Shown piece after piece: positions 1-6,510 of a stretch of DNA of 6,765 nucleotides. Position numbers and translations under genes: made by a program. Below the pieces are notes generated by a model. It was not told the origin of the DNA. It searched no databases and was given only the letters and a program-made list of their open reading frames with translations. Within the stretch, counting starts at the first letter, position 1, and the number at the start of each line of letters is the position of its first letter. This stretch comes from Pseudomonadota bacterium (GTDB lineage: Bacteria; Pseudomonadota; Gammaproteobacteria; Burkholderiales; Burkholderiaceae_A): the NCBI GenBank assembly GCA_002684875.1, contig NYVY01000068.1, forward strand, positions 3,918 through 10,682, read 5' to 3'.

Positions 1-2226
1 AAAAGCTAAATCTCTTCTCACAAACGGTACTTTACTGATAATGTTATAAGAAACATCAGACGTCAGCACTAGATTTTCTAAATCTATTTCAAGAACTACA
101 GGTGCAAAAGGTAAATTTAACTTCTTGTACAAAACTGGATGTAGTTCACCAATAACACCAACTTTTCTTAGGTCAACAGAACGTGGTGAACCATCGGATT
201 CTGAATTGTCCTCTTTTAAATTTAGAATTTCAGCTGATCTAGTAGGATGAAGAATATTATTTTCGTTTGAAAGAGCTACTAATTCTAGTTTGCAATTTGG
301 CAACAAAACAGAAAGTAAGTTTTTAAGATCGAAAAAATCAACATTTTTGGTTTCAAATCCCCATTGTTCGGAAAACCTAGAACCAAAAGATATTATAGAT
401 AATACCTCCCTCTCCGAGGTTACGGATTTTTGACCCAGCATAATGCTTCTATTAAAAAAAACATTCCCAATTTCAAACAAATTTATTCTATTTCTCTGAT
501 TTCTGAAATTTTCCACAAGATTTTTTAATAGACCAGGTAATTGACTCGGTCTCATTGTATCCATATTTTTTGAAATTGGATTTACTAATTTAACTAACTC
601 TGTTCCTTTGAACAACAAAGGAAGGTAATTGCTGGCAGATTCTTTATCAATAAACCCAAAATTAATTACCTCCGTAAATGAAAAATTGACAAGAGTATCT
701 CTGATACTTTCCATAATATCTTTAGAATTACCACGCTTTGGTGTAATCAAGCCATTAGGAAATGTTGGCTCAATCCTGTTATAACCATAAACACGAGCAA
801 CCTCTTCTATCAAGTCTTCCTCTATTTCTATATCGAAGCGACTTAATGGCGGACTAACCTCAAAGCAATCATCTCCTGAGATACTCTCAATAACTGTACA
901 TCCTAAATCAGTAAAAATTTTTCTAATATCGTCTTTGAAGATCTTCGTACCTAAAACATCATTACATTTATGAACACGAAAGTTTATTTGTTTTCTAAAA
1001 TCTTGGATAAAACTTTTGAAGTTTGGTTTTCCAATCTCTCCACCAAGTGTTTTTTGTATACAATTACATAAAACTTCCATATCAGCTTGCAACGTCTCTG
1101 GGTCAACACCTTTTTCAAATCGAGTTGAAGCTTCACTATTTAATCCTAGTTTTCTTGCTCTTCCCCTAATAACAGATGGAATCCACGCCGCTGCTTCAAT
1201 TAAAACATTCTTTGTATTTTTATCTACCATCGTCGATTTTCCACCCATAACACCAGCCATAGCAACAGGACCCTTTACGTCAGCAATGAGGAGAACATCC
1301 TTTAAATTTTTATATGAATCATCACTCAACAAAGTAATTTCGTCATTTTCTTTACCGTATCTAACTTCAAGTCCGTTTGGTGGCAGATTAATCTTATCTA
1401 GATCGAAGATATGACTAGGTCGGCCTAAGACGAACATAAAGTAATTAGAAATATCGACTAGAGGGGAAATTGTTTTTTGCCCAATTTTTTTTAAAGCATC
1501 AGTTATCCATTGAGGTGTATCGGAAGTGTTGTTAAGATTTGTTATGCATACACTAAAGAATGCACTACAAACCTTCCCTGAAATCCCACTAAATTCATTA
1601 AAATAAGTTTCATTATTTTTAAATGGACTGGCAAATTTTCGAAACCAGGTGGGATTTTTAAAAGTAATATCTTTACTGCATAAAGCAGCCAAGTCCTTCG
1701 CAATCCCTCTAATCGAAAAACAATCCGCCCTATTAGGAGTTGGTTTTACGATCAAAACTTTTCCATCCAAATTTAAAGACTTACTGAATGAAAGCCCAAC
1801 ATTTTTTTCAAATGACCTGTTGATTTCCATAATTCCGTCAGATTTTTTTGACAAACCAAGCTCGGATTCAGAACATAGCATTCCCTCGCTTAGCACTCCC
1901 CTAATCTTGGTCTTTCGAATGAGAATTTCACCAGGCAATTTAGCCCCCTCCTTCGCACAAGCAACTAACATTTCCTCCCTTACGCTTGAATCACCACAAA
2001 CAATTTGCAGCTCAACGTCAGTGAAAACTTTACAAATATTTAGTTTGTCGGCACCTGGATGTTTTTCTACACTAATGACCTTTCCTACGAAAACATTTTC
2101 CAAGCCCTTTGCAAGATCAATAAATCCTTCAACCTCAACCCCTCCCATGGTTAAAGTATCAGCGATCACTTCAATTGCAAGATCTGTATCAAGCCATTCT
2201 CGCAAACAATTTTCAGGAATTAACAT
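1..2226 (-). CDS. pheT: Phenylalanyl-tRNA synthetase beta chain, C-terminus cut by window edge
   Basis: This is the beta chain of the cytoplasmic alpha2-beta2 PheRS, which charges tRNA-Phe; beta carries the tRNA-binding and editing domains. The frame is open for 742 codons from ATG at 2224-2226 through base 1, with no internal stop. Visible parts are an EMAP/Trbp111-like OB domain at about residues 39-150 (VEKHPGADKL, 53-62), TPNRADCFSIRG at 163-174, the B3/B4 editing domain (GRPSH 268-272, GVMGG 325-329, IEAAAW 343-348, ASTRFEKGVDP 366-376) and B5 RFDIEIEEDLIEEVARVYGY at 463-482. By family alignment D465, D471, E474 and E475 would be the B5 Mg-site acids. H272, E344 and A366 appear to match the E. 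coli editing residues H265, E334 and A356. The FDX-ACB domain has begun (VPFVRRDLAF, 733-742). The E. coli protein is about 795 residues, so roughly 50 are missing here. The start overlaps the end of pheS by 7 bases and has a GGAG Shine-Dalgarno 8 bases upstream (2235-2238). Confidence 0.98.
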   Translation of the reverse strand, partial: MLIPENCLREWLDTDLAIEVIADTLTMGGVEVEGFIDLAKGLENVFVGKVISVEKHPGADKLNICKVFTDVELQIVCGDSSVREEMLVACAKEGAKLPGEILIRKTKIRGVLSEGMLCSESELGLSKKSDGIMEINRSFEKNVGLSFSKSLNLDGKVLIVKPTPNRADCFSIRGIAKDLAALCSKDITFKNPTWFRKFASPFKNNETYFNEFSGISGKVCSAFFSVCITNLNNTSDTPQWITDALKKIGQKTISPLVDISNYFMFVLGRPSHIFDLDKINLPPNGLEVRYGKENDEITLLSDDSYKNLKDVLLIADVKGPVAMAGVMGGKSTMVDKNTKNVLIEAAAWIPSVIRGRARKLGLNSEASTRFEKGVDPETLQADMEVLCNCIQKTLGGEIGKPNFKSFIQDFRKQINFRVHKCNDVLGTKIFKDDIRKIFTDLGCTVIESISGDDCFEVSPPLSRFDIEIEEDLIEEVARVYGYNRIEPTFPNGLITPKRGNSKDIMESIRDTLVNFSFTEVINFGFIDKESASNYLPLLFKGTELVKLVNPISKNMDTMRPSQLPGLLKNLVENFRNQRNRINLFEIGNVFFNRSIMLGQKSVTSEREVLSIISFGSRFSEQWGFETKNVDFFDLKNLLSVLLPNCKLELVALSNENNILHPTRSAEILNLKEDNSESDGSPRSVDLRKVGVIGELHPVLYKKLNLPFAPVVLEIDLENLVLTSDVSYNIISKVPFVRRDLAF

Positions 2227-3242
2227 TTAAATTGCTCCAAAAACCTTAAATCATTTTCGAAAAATAATCGTAAATCTCCAATTCCATATTTAAGCATTGT
2301 TAGTCTCTCTAAACCCATTCCGAACGCAAACCCCCTAAATTCGTTTGGGTCAAGTTTAAAATTGGAAATTACTTTTGGATGCACCATTCCAGCACCAGCA
2401 ACTTCAAGCCACTTACCGCTAAGTTGCCCCTTAGAAAACATAAGGTCAACCTCAGCTGATGGCTCAGTAAAAGGAAAGTAAGAGGGTCTAAAGCGAACAT
2501 TTATTTCAGTATTATCGAAATAAACTTTTAGAAAATCTATATAGAGTCCCTTTAAGTCACGAAAAGTGACATTTCTATCCAACCATAATCCCTCAATTTG
2601 ATGAAACATTGGCGAATGGGTAGCGTCACTGTCGACTCGATATGTTTTACCAGGACTAATCACCCGAAAGGGTGGTTTATTACAACTAGCAAATCTCACT
2701 TGAACTGGGCTAGTATGAGTTCTTAATAAATAATTATCACCGTTATTATCTAAATCCTCTAAATAAAACGTATCCTGCATTGAACGTGCTGGGTGATCCT
2801 TTGGATTATTTAAGGCGGTAAAATTAAACCAATCATTCTCAATTTCAGGACCGCTTGCAATTTCAAAACCCATTAGCGAGAAAATTTTTTCTATTTCTCT
2901 TCTACTTTGGGTTAACGGATGAATTGCTCCTTTATCATGTCCTCTACCAGGTAACGTTACGTCAATAGACTGAGCATTTAACTTTTTTTGTATTTGGGTA
3001 AATTCAATCCTTTCCTTAGCGTCTTTTAACCCAGAGTTAATAACACCTTTTGCACTATTTAGTTCTAACCCAAACTCTTTTTTTTCCTCTGAGGACATTG
3101 ATTTAAGCAAACCAAACAGTTCTGATATCTTTCCCTTCTTTCCAAGGTAAGCTGCTTTAGCGCCATCTAACTCGGATAACGTTTTTGCCTGCCTAAATCT
3201 ACCAATGGCCTCATTGACCAGTGTCTGAAGAGACTGGTTCAA
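2220..3242 (-). CDS. pheS: Phenylalanyl-tRNA synthetase alpha chain (TTG start)
   Basis: This is the catalytic alpha chain of PheRS, 340 residues against about 327 in E. coli. The N-terminal coiled-coil arm covers about residues 1-90, with YLGKKGKIS at 32-40. The class II catalytic core follows: motif 1 around [17 protein letters not shown] (125-141), then [10 protein letters not shown] (150-159), motif 2 from LLRTHTSP (172-179) through [20 protein letters not shown] (201-220), [16 protein letters not shown] (251-266) and motif 3 [17 protein letters not shown] (304-320). A306 corresponds to E. coli A294 in the phenylalanine pocket. The start is TTG at 3240-3242. It shares four bases (TTGA) with the rplT stop, the N-terminus aligns with the family there, and the next in-frame ATG is at residue 49, which would remove part of the arm. 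No well-spaced Shine-Dalgarno precedes the TTG, so reinitiation by ribosomes finishing rplT is likely (inference). The conserved wording resembles betaproteobacterial PheS. Confidence 0.98.
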   Translation of the reverse strand: MNQSLQTLVNEAIGRFRQAKTLSELDGAKAAYLGKKGKISELFGLLKSMSSEEKKEFGLELNSAKGVINSGLKDAKERIEFTQIQKKLNAQSIDVTLPGRGHDKGAIHPLTQSRREIEKIFSLMGFEIASGPEIENDWFNFTALNNPKDHPARSMQDTFYLEDLDNNGDNYLLRTHTSPVQVRFASCNKPPFRVISPGKTYRVDSDATHSPMFHQIEGLWLDRNVTFRDLKGLYIDFLKVYFDNTEINVRFRPSYFPFTEPSAEVDLMFSKGQLSGKWLEVAGAGMVHPKVISNFKLDPNEFRGFAFGMGLERLTMLKYGIGDLRLFFENDLRFLEQFKC

Positions 3243-3598
3243 GACACCAAGGTGGCTTTTGCAGTTTCCACTAATTTTGCAAAAGTAGTTTTATCCCTAA
3301 CTGCGAGATCAGACAAAACCTTACGATCCAATTCAACCCCAGATTTTTTCAGTCCTGCCATAAACTTGCTGTAGGAAATTCCGTTTGACCGACAACCAGC
3401 ATTGATCCTAACGATCCATAACGCTCGAAAGGTTCTTTTTTTGTTCCTTCGATCTCTGTAAGCATACTGTTCGGCCTTGATTACAGCCTGTTTCGCAACT
3501 CTGTAAACACTCTTTCTGCGGCCACGAAACCCTTTTGCTCTTTCTAGTACCTTCTTATGTCTAGCTCTGGCCGTTACGCCTCTTTTTACTCTTGGCAT
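3239..3598 (-). CDS. rplT: 50S ribosomal protein L20
   Basis: L20 is an early-assembly 23S rRNA-binding protein of the large subunit; in E. coli and Bacillus it also represses translation of its own operon. The product has 119 residues, the usual family length. It begins with the canonical [16 protein letters not shown], contains the basic [17 protein letters not shown] segment and [19 protein letters not shown], and ends with an ordinary C-terminal globular part ([19 protein letters not shown], then LAVRDKTTF). An in-frame ATG nine codons upstream (3623-3625) overlaps the rpmI stop. I chose 3596-3598 because the family sequence starts at MPRV and a strong GGAAGG Shine-Dalgarno (3608-3613) lies 9 bases before it. 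The gap to rpmI is 23 bases, and the stop TGA overlaps the pheS TTG. Confidence 0.97.
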   Translation of the reverse strand: MPRVKRGVTARARHKKVLERAKGFRGRRKSVYRVAKQAVIKAEQYAYRDRRNKKRTFRALWIVRINAGCRSNGISYSKFMAGLKKSGVELDRKVLSDLAVRDKTTFAKLVETAKATLVS

Positions 3599-3621
3599 TA
3601 TTCTATCCCTTCCTGACAATC

Positions 3622-3819
3622 TCATGCATAAGGCATCATTGCTCGAACATGACGAGCATCTCCTGAATGCATTTCTACCATTCCTCTAAGCTGCCTTTTA
3701 TTTTTAGTGGTTCTTTTTGTGAGAATATGTCTTTTCGTTGCTCTGGCACGTTTTATTATTCCTGACCCAGTAACCCTAAATCTTTTTGAGGCTGATTTTT
3801 TTGTCTTCATTTTCGGCAT
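3622..3819 (-). CDS. rpmI: 50S ribosomal protein L35
   Basis: L35 is a small, very basic protein of the large ribosomal subunit. The product is 65 residues, the normal length. It opens with [20 protein letters not shown], contains the conserved [18 protein letters not shown] and ends in VRAMMPYA. The start ATG at 3817-3819 has an AAGGG Shine-Dalgarno at 3826-3830, 6 bases upstream. It follows infC after 17 bases and precedes rplT by 23, the invariant infC-rpmI-rplT cluster. In E. coli this start is the target of L20 repression through a long-range pseudoknot reaching into infC. I could not establish an equivalent fold by reading alone. Confidence 0.97.
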   Translation of the reverse strand: MPKMKTKKSASKRFRVTGSGIIKRARATKRHILTKRTTKNKRQLRGMVEMHSGDARHVRAMMPYA

Positions 3820-3836
3820 AACTGTCCCTTAAAAAT

Positions 3837-4364
3837 TTACTTTTTATTGATCTTTTTTGGAGCCAATACCATTACCATCTGTCTACCCTCTAACTTAGGC
3901 ATTTGCTCTATAACACCATAATCACTTAAATCTTCTTTAATTCTTTCTAACATCTGCATTCCAAACTCTTGGTGAGCGATTTCTCTACCTTTAAATCTCA
4001 TTGTAATCTTCGCTTTATCACCCTCCGCGAGAAATCTTATTACATTTCTAACTTTAACTTGATAATCATTTTCTTCAGTACTAGGTCGAAACTTAACTTC
4101 TTTTAGCTGTATTGTCTTTTGTTTAAGCTTTGCATCATGAGCCTTTTTTTGCCGCTGATAACGAAACTTGCCAAAATCCATTAATCGACAAACAACGGGG
4201 TCAGCCTGTGGAGCTATCTCAACAAGATCAACTGCCGCCTGCTCAGCCAGCTTTTGGGCTTCTGATATGGAAACAACTCCGAGAGATTCATTATCAACAC
4301 CAAGCAGCCTGACTGAACTAGCAACGATATCCCCATTTATCCGATAGTCTTTATCAGTACTTAT
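3837..4364 (-). CDS. infC: Translation initiation factor IF3 (probable ATA start)
   Basis: IF3 binds the 30S subunit, keeps it apart from 50S and proofreads the start codon and initiator tRNA. The N-domain begins with [16 protein letters not shown] (7-22), followed by [20 protein letters not shown] and the lysine-rich linker ([15 protein letters not shown]). The C-domain runs from KEVKFRP to [15 protein letters not shown]. The first ATG in frame is at 4179-4181, but it is the internal Met of CRLMDFGKF; starting there would delete the whole N-domain. The frame stays open upstream to a TAA at 4371-4373, and between that stop and the conserved RINGDI there is no ATG, GTG, TTG or CTG. The best candidate is ATA at 4362-4364, giving 175 residues (E. 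coli 180), with GGAAG 9 bases upstream. A rare AUU-type start is the known basis of IF3 autoregulation in E. coli. The protein identity is certain; the exact start codon is inferred. Confidence 0.93.
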   Translation of the reverse strand: MSTDKDYRINGDIVASSVRLLGVDNESLGVVSISEAQKLAEQAAVDLVEIAPQADPVVCRLMDFGKFRYQRQKKAHDAKLKQKTIQLKEVKFRPSTEENDYQVKVRNVIRFLAEGDKAKITMRFKGREIAHQEFGMQMLERIKEDLSDYGVIEQMPKLEGRQMVMVLAPKKINKK

Positions 4365-4394
4365 TTTCTCTTACTTCCATAAAATCATTTAATC
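4365..4394 (-). promoter_or_regulatory. infC translation initiation region with two short decoy frames
   Basis: This is the 30-base gap between the thrS stop (TAG, 4395-4397) and the probable infC ATA start. It holds GGAAG at 4374-4378, 9 bases before the ATA, which is the likely Shine-Dalgarno. It also holds two ATG codons that cannot make IF3. ATG at 4386-4388 opens a five-codon frame (MILWK) closed by TAA at 4371-4373, in the infC frame. ATG at 4378-4380 opens an eight-codon frame (MEVRENKY) closed by TGA at 4354-4356, reading across the infC start in another phase. Whether either is translated is unknown. Confidence 0.6.
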
Positions 4395-6302
4395 CTATTT
4401 CTTAGAATCTAAATCTCTTTCGAGAACCTCAAAAAGCTCGTTAAAAGCCATCGTCGTTAATGCCTTACTACCTCTTTTTCTAACAGAAACTGATTCACTA
4501 ATTTGCTCTGACTTGCCAACAGCAAGAACATATGGAATTTTTCTTAGACTAAATTCTCTGATTTTATAGCTTATCTTTTCATTTCGCAAGTCTTCATCAA
4601 CTCTAAATCCCTTACTAGCTAATATGCTAGCTAACTTATTTACATATTCTGTTTGCTCTTGTGATATCGATGCGATCCCTACCTGTACTGGAGCTAACCA
4701 TAGTGGTAAGGCCCCAGCATAATTCTCTATCAAGATACCAATAAACCTTTCCAGTGATCCAACGATTGCTCTGTGAAGCATCACAGGAGTATTTCTCTGA
4801 TTATTCTCTGTCACATACTCTGCTCCCAGTTGCTTCGGCATATTAAAATCTATTTGAATTGTTCCGCACTGCCAAACACGACTTAAAGAATCCTTTAAAG
4901 AGTACTCTATTTTGGGACCATAAAAAGCTCCTTCTCCCTCAAGAGTCTCCCATTCGACTCCAGAATCATTTAAAGCATTCTTCAAAGCTTTTTCGGATTT
5001 ATCCCAAGTTTTGTCATCACCAACTCTTTTCTCGGGACGGGTGGATAGTTTATAAATAATTTTTGAAAACCCAAAGTCTTCGTAAACTTTTTGTAATTGC
5101 TTCGTAAATTCAAATACTTCTTTTTGTACCTGTCCCTCAGTGCAAAAAATATGTCCGTCGTCCTGCGTAAAATTTCTGAGCCTAAACAACCCATGCAGAG
5201 CTCCAGATGGTTCATTCCTATGGCATGATCCAAACTCTCCTAACCTAAGCGGTAAATCCCTATAGCTTCTAAGCTTAGAGTTGAAAATTTGCACATGTCC
5301 TGGGCAATTCATTGGTTTGATTGCGTATTCTCTATTTTCCGAAGCTGTTAAAAACATATGCTCCCTATAATGCTCCCAATGACCAGACTTTTCCCATAAC
5401 GATTTATCTAACATCAAAGGACATCTCACTTCTGAAAATGAGCTCTTTTTGTAAACGGTTCTGAGATAACTCTCAACAGTAGTCCAAAGAACGGTTCCAT
5501 TAGGATGCCAGAAAGCCATACCTGGAGCCGAGTCTTGGTAATGAAATAATTCTAAAGTTTTTCCCAACTTTCTGTGATCTCTTTTTTCAGCCTCCTCAAT
5601 CTGAAATAAATAATCGTCTAAATCCTGCTTGGTTGTCCAAGCTGTTCCGTAAATTCTTTGAAGCATTTTATTTTTTGCATCACCTCTCCAATAAGCACCA
5701 GCGATTTTCATTAGCTTAAAATGTCGCAAGAATTTAGTGTTTGGTACGTGAGGTCCCCTACACATGTCAACATATTCCTGATGGTGATAAAGAGCAATAG
5801 TTTCCCCAGAGGGGATTCCTTTGACAATTTCAATTTTATAGTCTTCGTTCCTCTTTTTAAAAACGTCAAGGGCCTTTTGAGGATCGACAACCTCTCTAAC
5901 AACATCATAATTTTGCTTAACTAAAGTATTGACCTTAGACTCGATGTTTTTTAAGTCAAACTCACTAAGATTTTCCTCAAATTCAATATCGTAGAAGAAT
6001 CCATTCTCGATAACTGGTCCAATAGCCATTTTAGCGCTTGGATAGAGCTGTTTTACAGCATGGCCGATCAAATGAGCACAAGAATGCCGAATAATTTCTA
6101 ACCCCTCTGGATCATCCTTTGTAATTATTCTTAGGTGGCAATTTTGACCAATAACAACGCTCAAATCAAACAAGGTATTATCAACTTTTCCAGCAATCGC
6201 CTGTTTTGCTAATGAGGGACTAATCTCTCTAGCGACGTCGATTATCGAAACCTTTTTATTAAAGATTTTTTTATTCCCATCAGGAAATGTGATTTCAATC
6301 AT
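4395..6302 (-). CDS. thrS: Threonyl-tRNA synthetase
   Basis: ThrRS is a cytoplasmic class II synthetase that joins threonine to tRNA-Thr and hydrolyses mischarged Ser-tRNA-Thr. The 635-residue product is full length (E. coli 642). It has an N-terminal TGS domain (1-61, with FPDGN at 6-10). The editing domain follows, with metal-site-like residues H73, H77, C181 and H185 (HSCAH and CRGPH), all intact. In the catalytic core the zinc ligands C333 (MNCPGH), H384 (DDGH) and H510 (VMLH) match E. coli C334, H385 and H511. Motif 2 has HRNEPSG with R362, and motif 3 has GSLERF with R519. The anticodon-binding domain starts near 535 (LAPVQV). The start ATG at 6300-6302 gives the standard MIEITFPDGN opening. 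An AAGG (6314-6317) lies 11 bases upstream, inside the 22-base gap to tRNA-Val, so the two are probably co-transcribed. Confidence 0.98.
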   Translation of the reverse strand: MIEITFPDGNKKIFNKKVSIIDVAREISPSLAKQAIAGKVDNTLFDLSVVIGQNCHLRIITKDDPEGLEIIRHSCAHLIGHAVKQLYPSAKMAIGPVIENGFFYDIEFEENLSEFDLKNIESKVNTLVKQNYDVVREVVDPQKALDVFKKRNEDYKIEIVKGIPSGETIALYHHQEYVDMCRGPHVPNTKFLRHFKLMKIAGAYWRGDAKNKMLQRIYGTAWTTKQDLDDYLFQIEEAEKRDHRKLGKTLELFHYQDSAPGMAFWHPNGTVLWTTVESYLRTVYKKSSFSEVRCPLMLDKSLWEKSGHWEHYREHMFLTASENREYAIKPMNCPGHVQIFNSKLRSYRDLPLRLGEFGSCHRNEPSGALHGLFRLRNFTQDDGHIFCTEGQVQKEVFEFTKQLQKVYEDFGFSKIIYKLSTRPEKRVGDDKTWDKSEKALKNALNDSGVEWETLEGEGAFYGPKIEYSLKDSLSRVWQCGTIQIDFNMPKQLGAEYVTENNQRNTPVMLHRAIVGSLERFIGILIENYAGALPLWLAPVQVGIASISQEQTEYVNKLASILASKGFRVDEDLRNEKISYKIREFSLRKIPYVLAVGKSEQISESVSVRKRGSKALTTMAFNELFEVLERDLDSKK

Positions 6303-6324
6303 GCTCTGTTCTACCTTGATTAAT

Positions 6325-6401
6325 TGGTAGGCGCGATTGGATTCGAACCAACGACCCCCACCATGTCAAGGTGATGCTCTAACCAACTGAGCTACGCGCC
6401 T
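6325..6401 (-). tRNA. tRNA-Val, anticodon GAC
   Basis: This is a complete 77-base tRNA including encoded CCA (6325-6327). The acceptor stem AGGCGCG/CGCGCCT pairs perfectly with A73 as discriminator. The D-arm is GCTC/GAGC with the usual GTTGGTTA loop. The anticodon stem TCACC/GGTGG encloses TTGACAT, with anticodon GAC at 6365-6367 reading GUC and GUU valine codons. The T-arm is GTTGG/CCAAT around TTCGAAT. The valine identity bases A35, C36 and A73 are present, and the core closely resembles E. coli tRNA-Val(GAC). The mature 3' end is only 22 bases before the thrS start codon, so tRNA processing would also create or expose the 5' end of the thrS message. Confidence 0.98.
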
Positions 6402-6409
6402 AATCGTTT

Positions 6410-6415
6410 ATTCTA
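6410..6415 (-). promoter_or_regulatory. Possible -10 element for tRNA-Val and the thrS operon
   Basis: The minus strand reads TAGAAT here, one mismatch from the sigma-70 consensus TATAAT, 8 bases before the mature tRNA 5' end. That spacing would put transcription start within a base or two of the tRNA. The matching -35 position (6433-6438, TTCATT, 17-base spacer) fits only three of six consensus bases, so the call is tentative. Nothing else in the 109-base spacer 6402-6510 looks more promoter-like, and read-through from the phosphatase gene is an alternative source of transcripts. Confidence 0.4.
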
Positions 6416-6510
6416 ACATTTAGAGTTACCGAAATGAAAGAAAACAAAACACATACTAACGTGCAACTCAAAGAAAAAGGAGTTTTTCTAGCAATTAACT
6501 AATCGAAAAA

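Noticed and set aside
1649..2230. Plus-strand open frame of 193 codons
   Set aside because: It lies entirely opposite pheT, whose minus-strand frame is continuous and carries conserved PheRS-beta motifs. The plus-strand translation has no recognisable domain and is an antisense shadow, as is the 1016-1414 frame.
3599..3625. Nine-codon N-terminal extension of rplT starting at ATG 3623-3625
   Set aside because: The family N-terminus is MPRVKRG, and the strong GGAAGG ribosome site lies inside this extension at the right distance for the later ATG.
3820..3836. L20-binding pseudoknot leader before rpmI
   Set aside because: Known in E. coli, but the gap here is only 17 bases and any fold would reach far into infC. 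I could not demonstrate a conserved structure by eye.
4130..4312. Plus-strand 60-codon open frame over the infC 5' half
   Set aside because: It is opposite the conserved IF3 N-domain and linker, which the minus strand encodes once the ATA start is accepted; the product has no family features.
4982..5233. Minus-strand open frame inside thrS in another phase, and a similar one at 5711-5908
   Set aside because: Both sit within the uninterrupted ThrRS frame that carries zinc-ligand and editing motifs. They are out-of-phase shadows, and there is no sign of a frameshift.
6325..6401. tRNA-Val as an attachment site for an integrated element
   Set aside because: tRNA genes are common integration targets, but there is no repeated tRNA 3' end, integrase or foreign gene in the window, and the thrS operon follows the tRNA directly.
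6465..6484. Inverted repeat AACTC/GAGTT between the phosphatase gene and tRNA-Val, as a possible terminator
   Set aside because: The stem is five weak pairs with a 10-base loop, and the T run follows it only on the plus strand, where no gene ends. In the transcribed direction it is followed by GCACG, so it does not look like a terminator.
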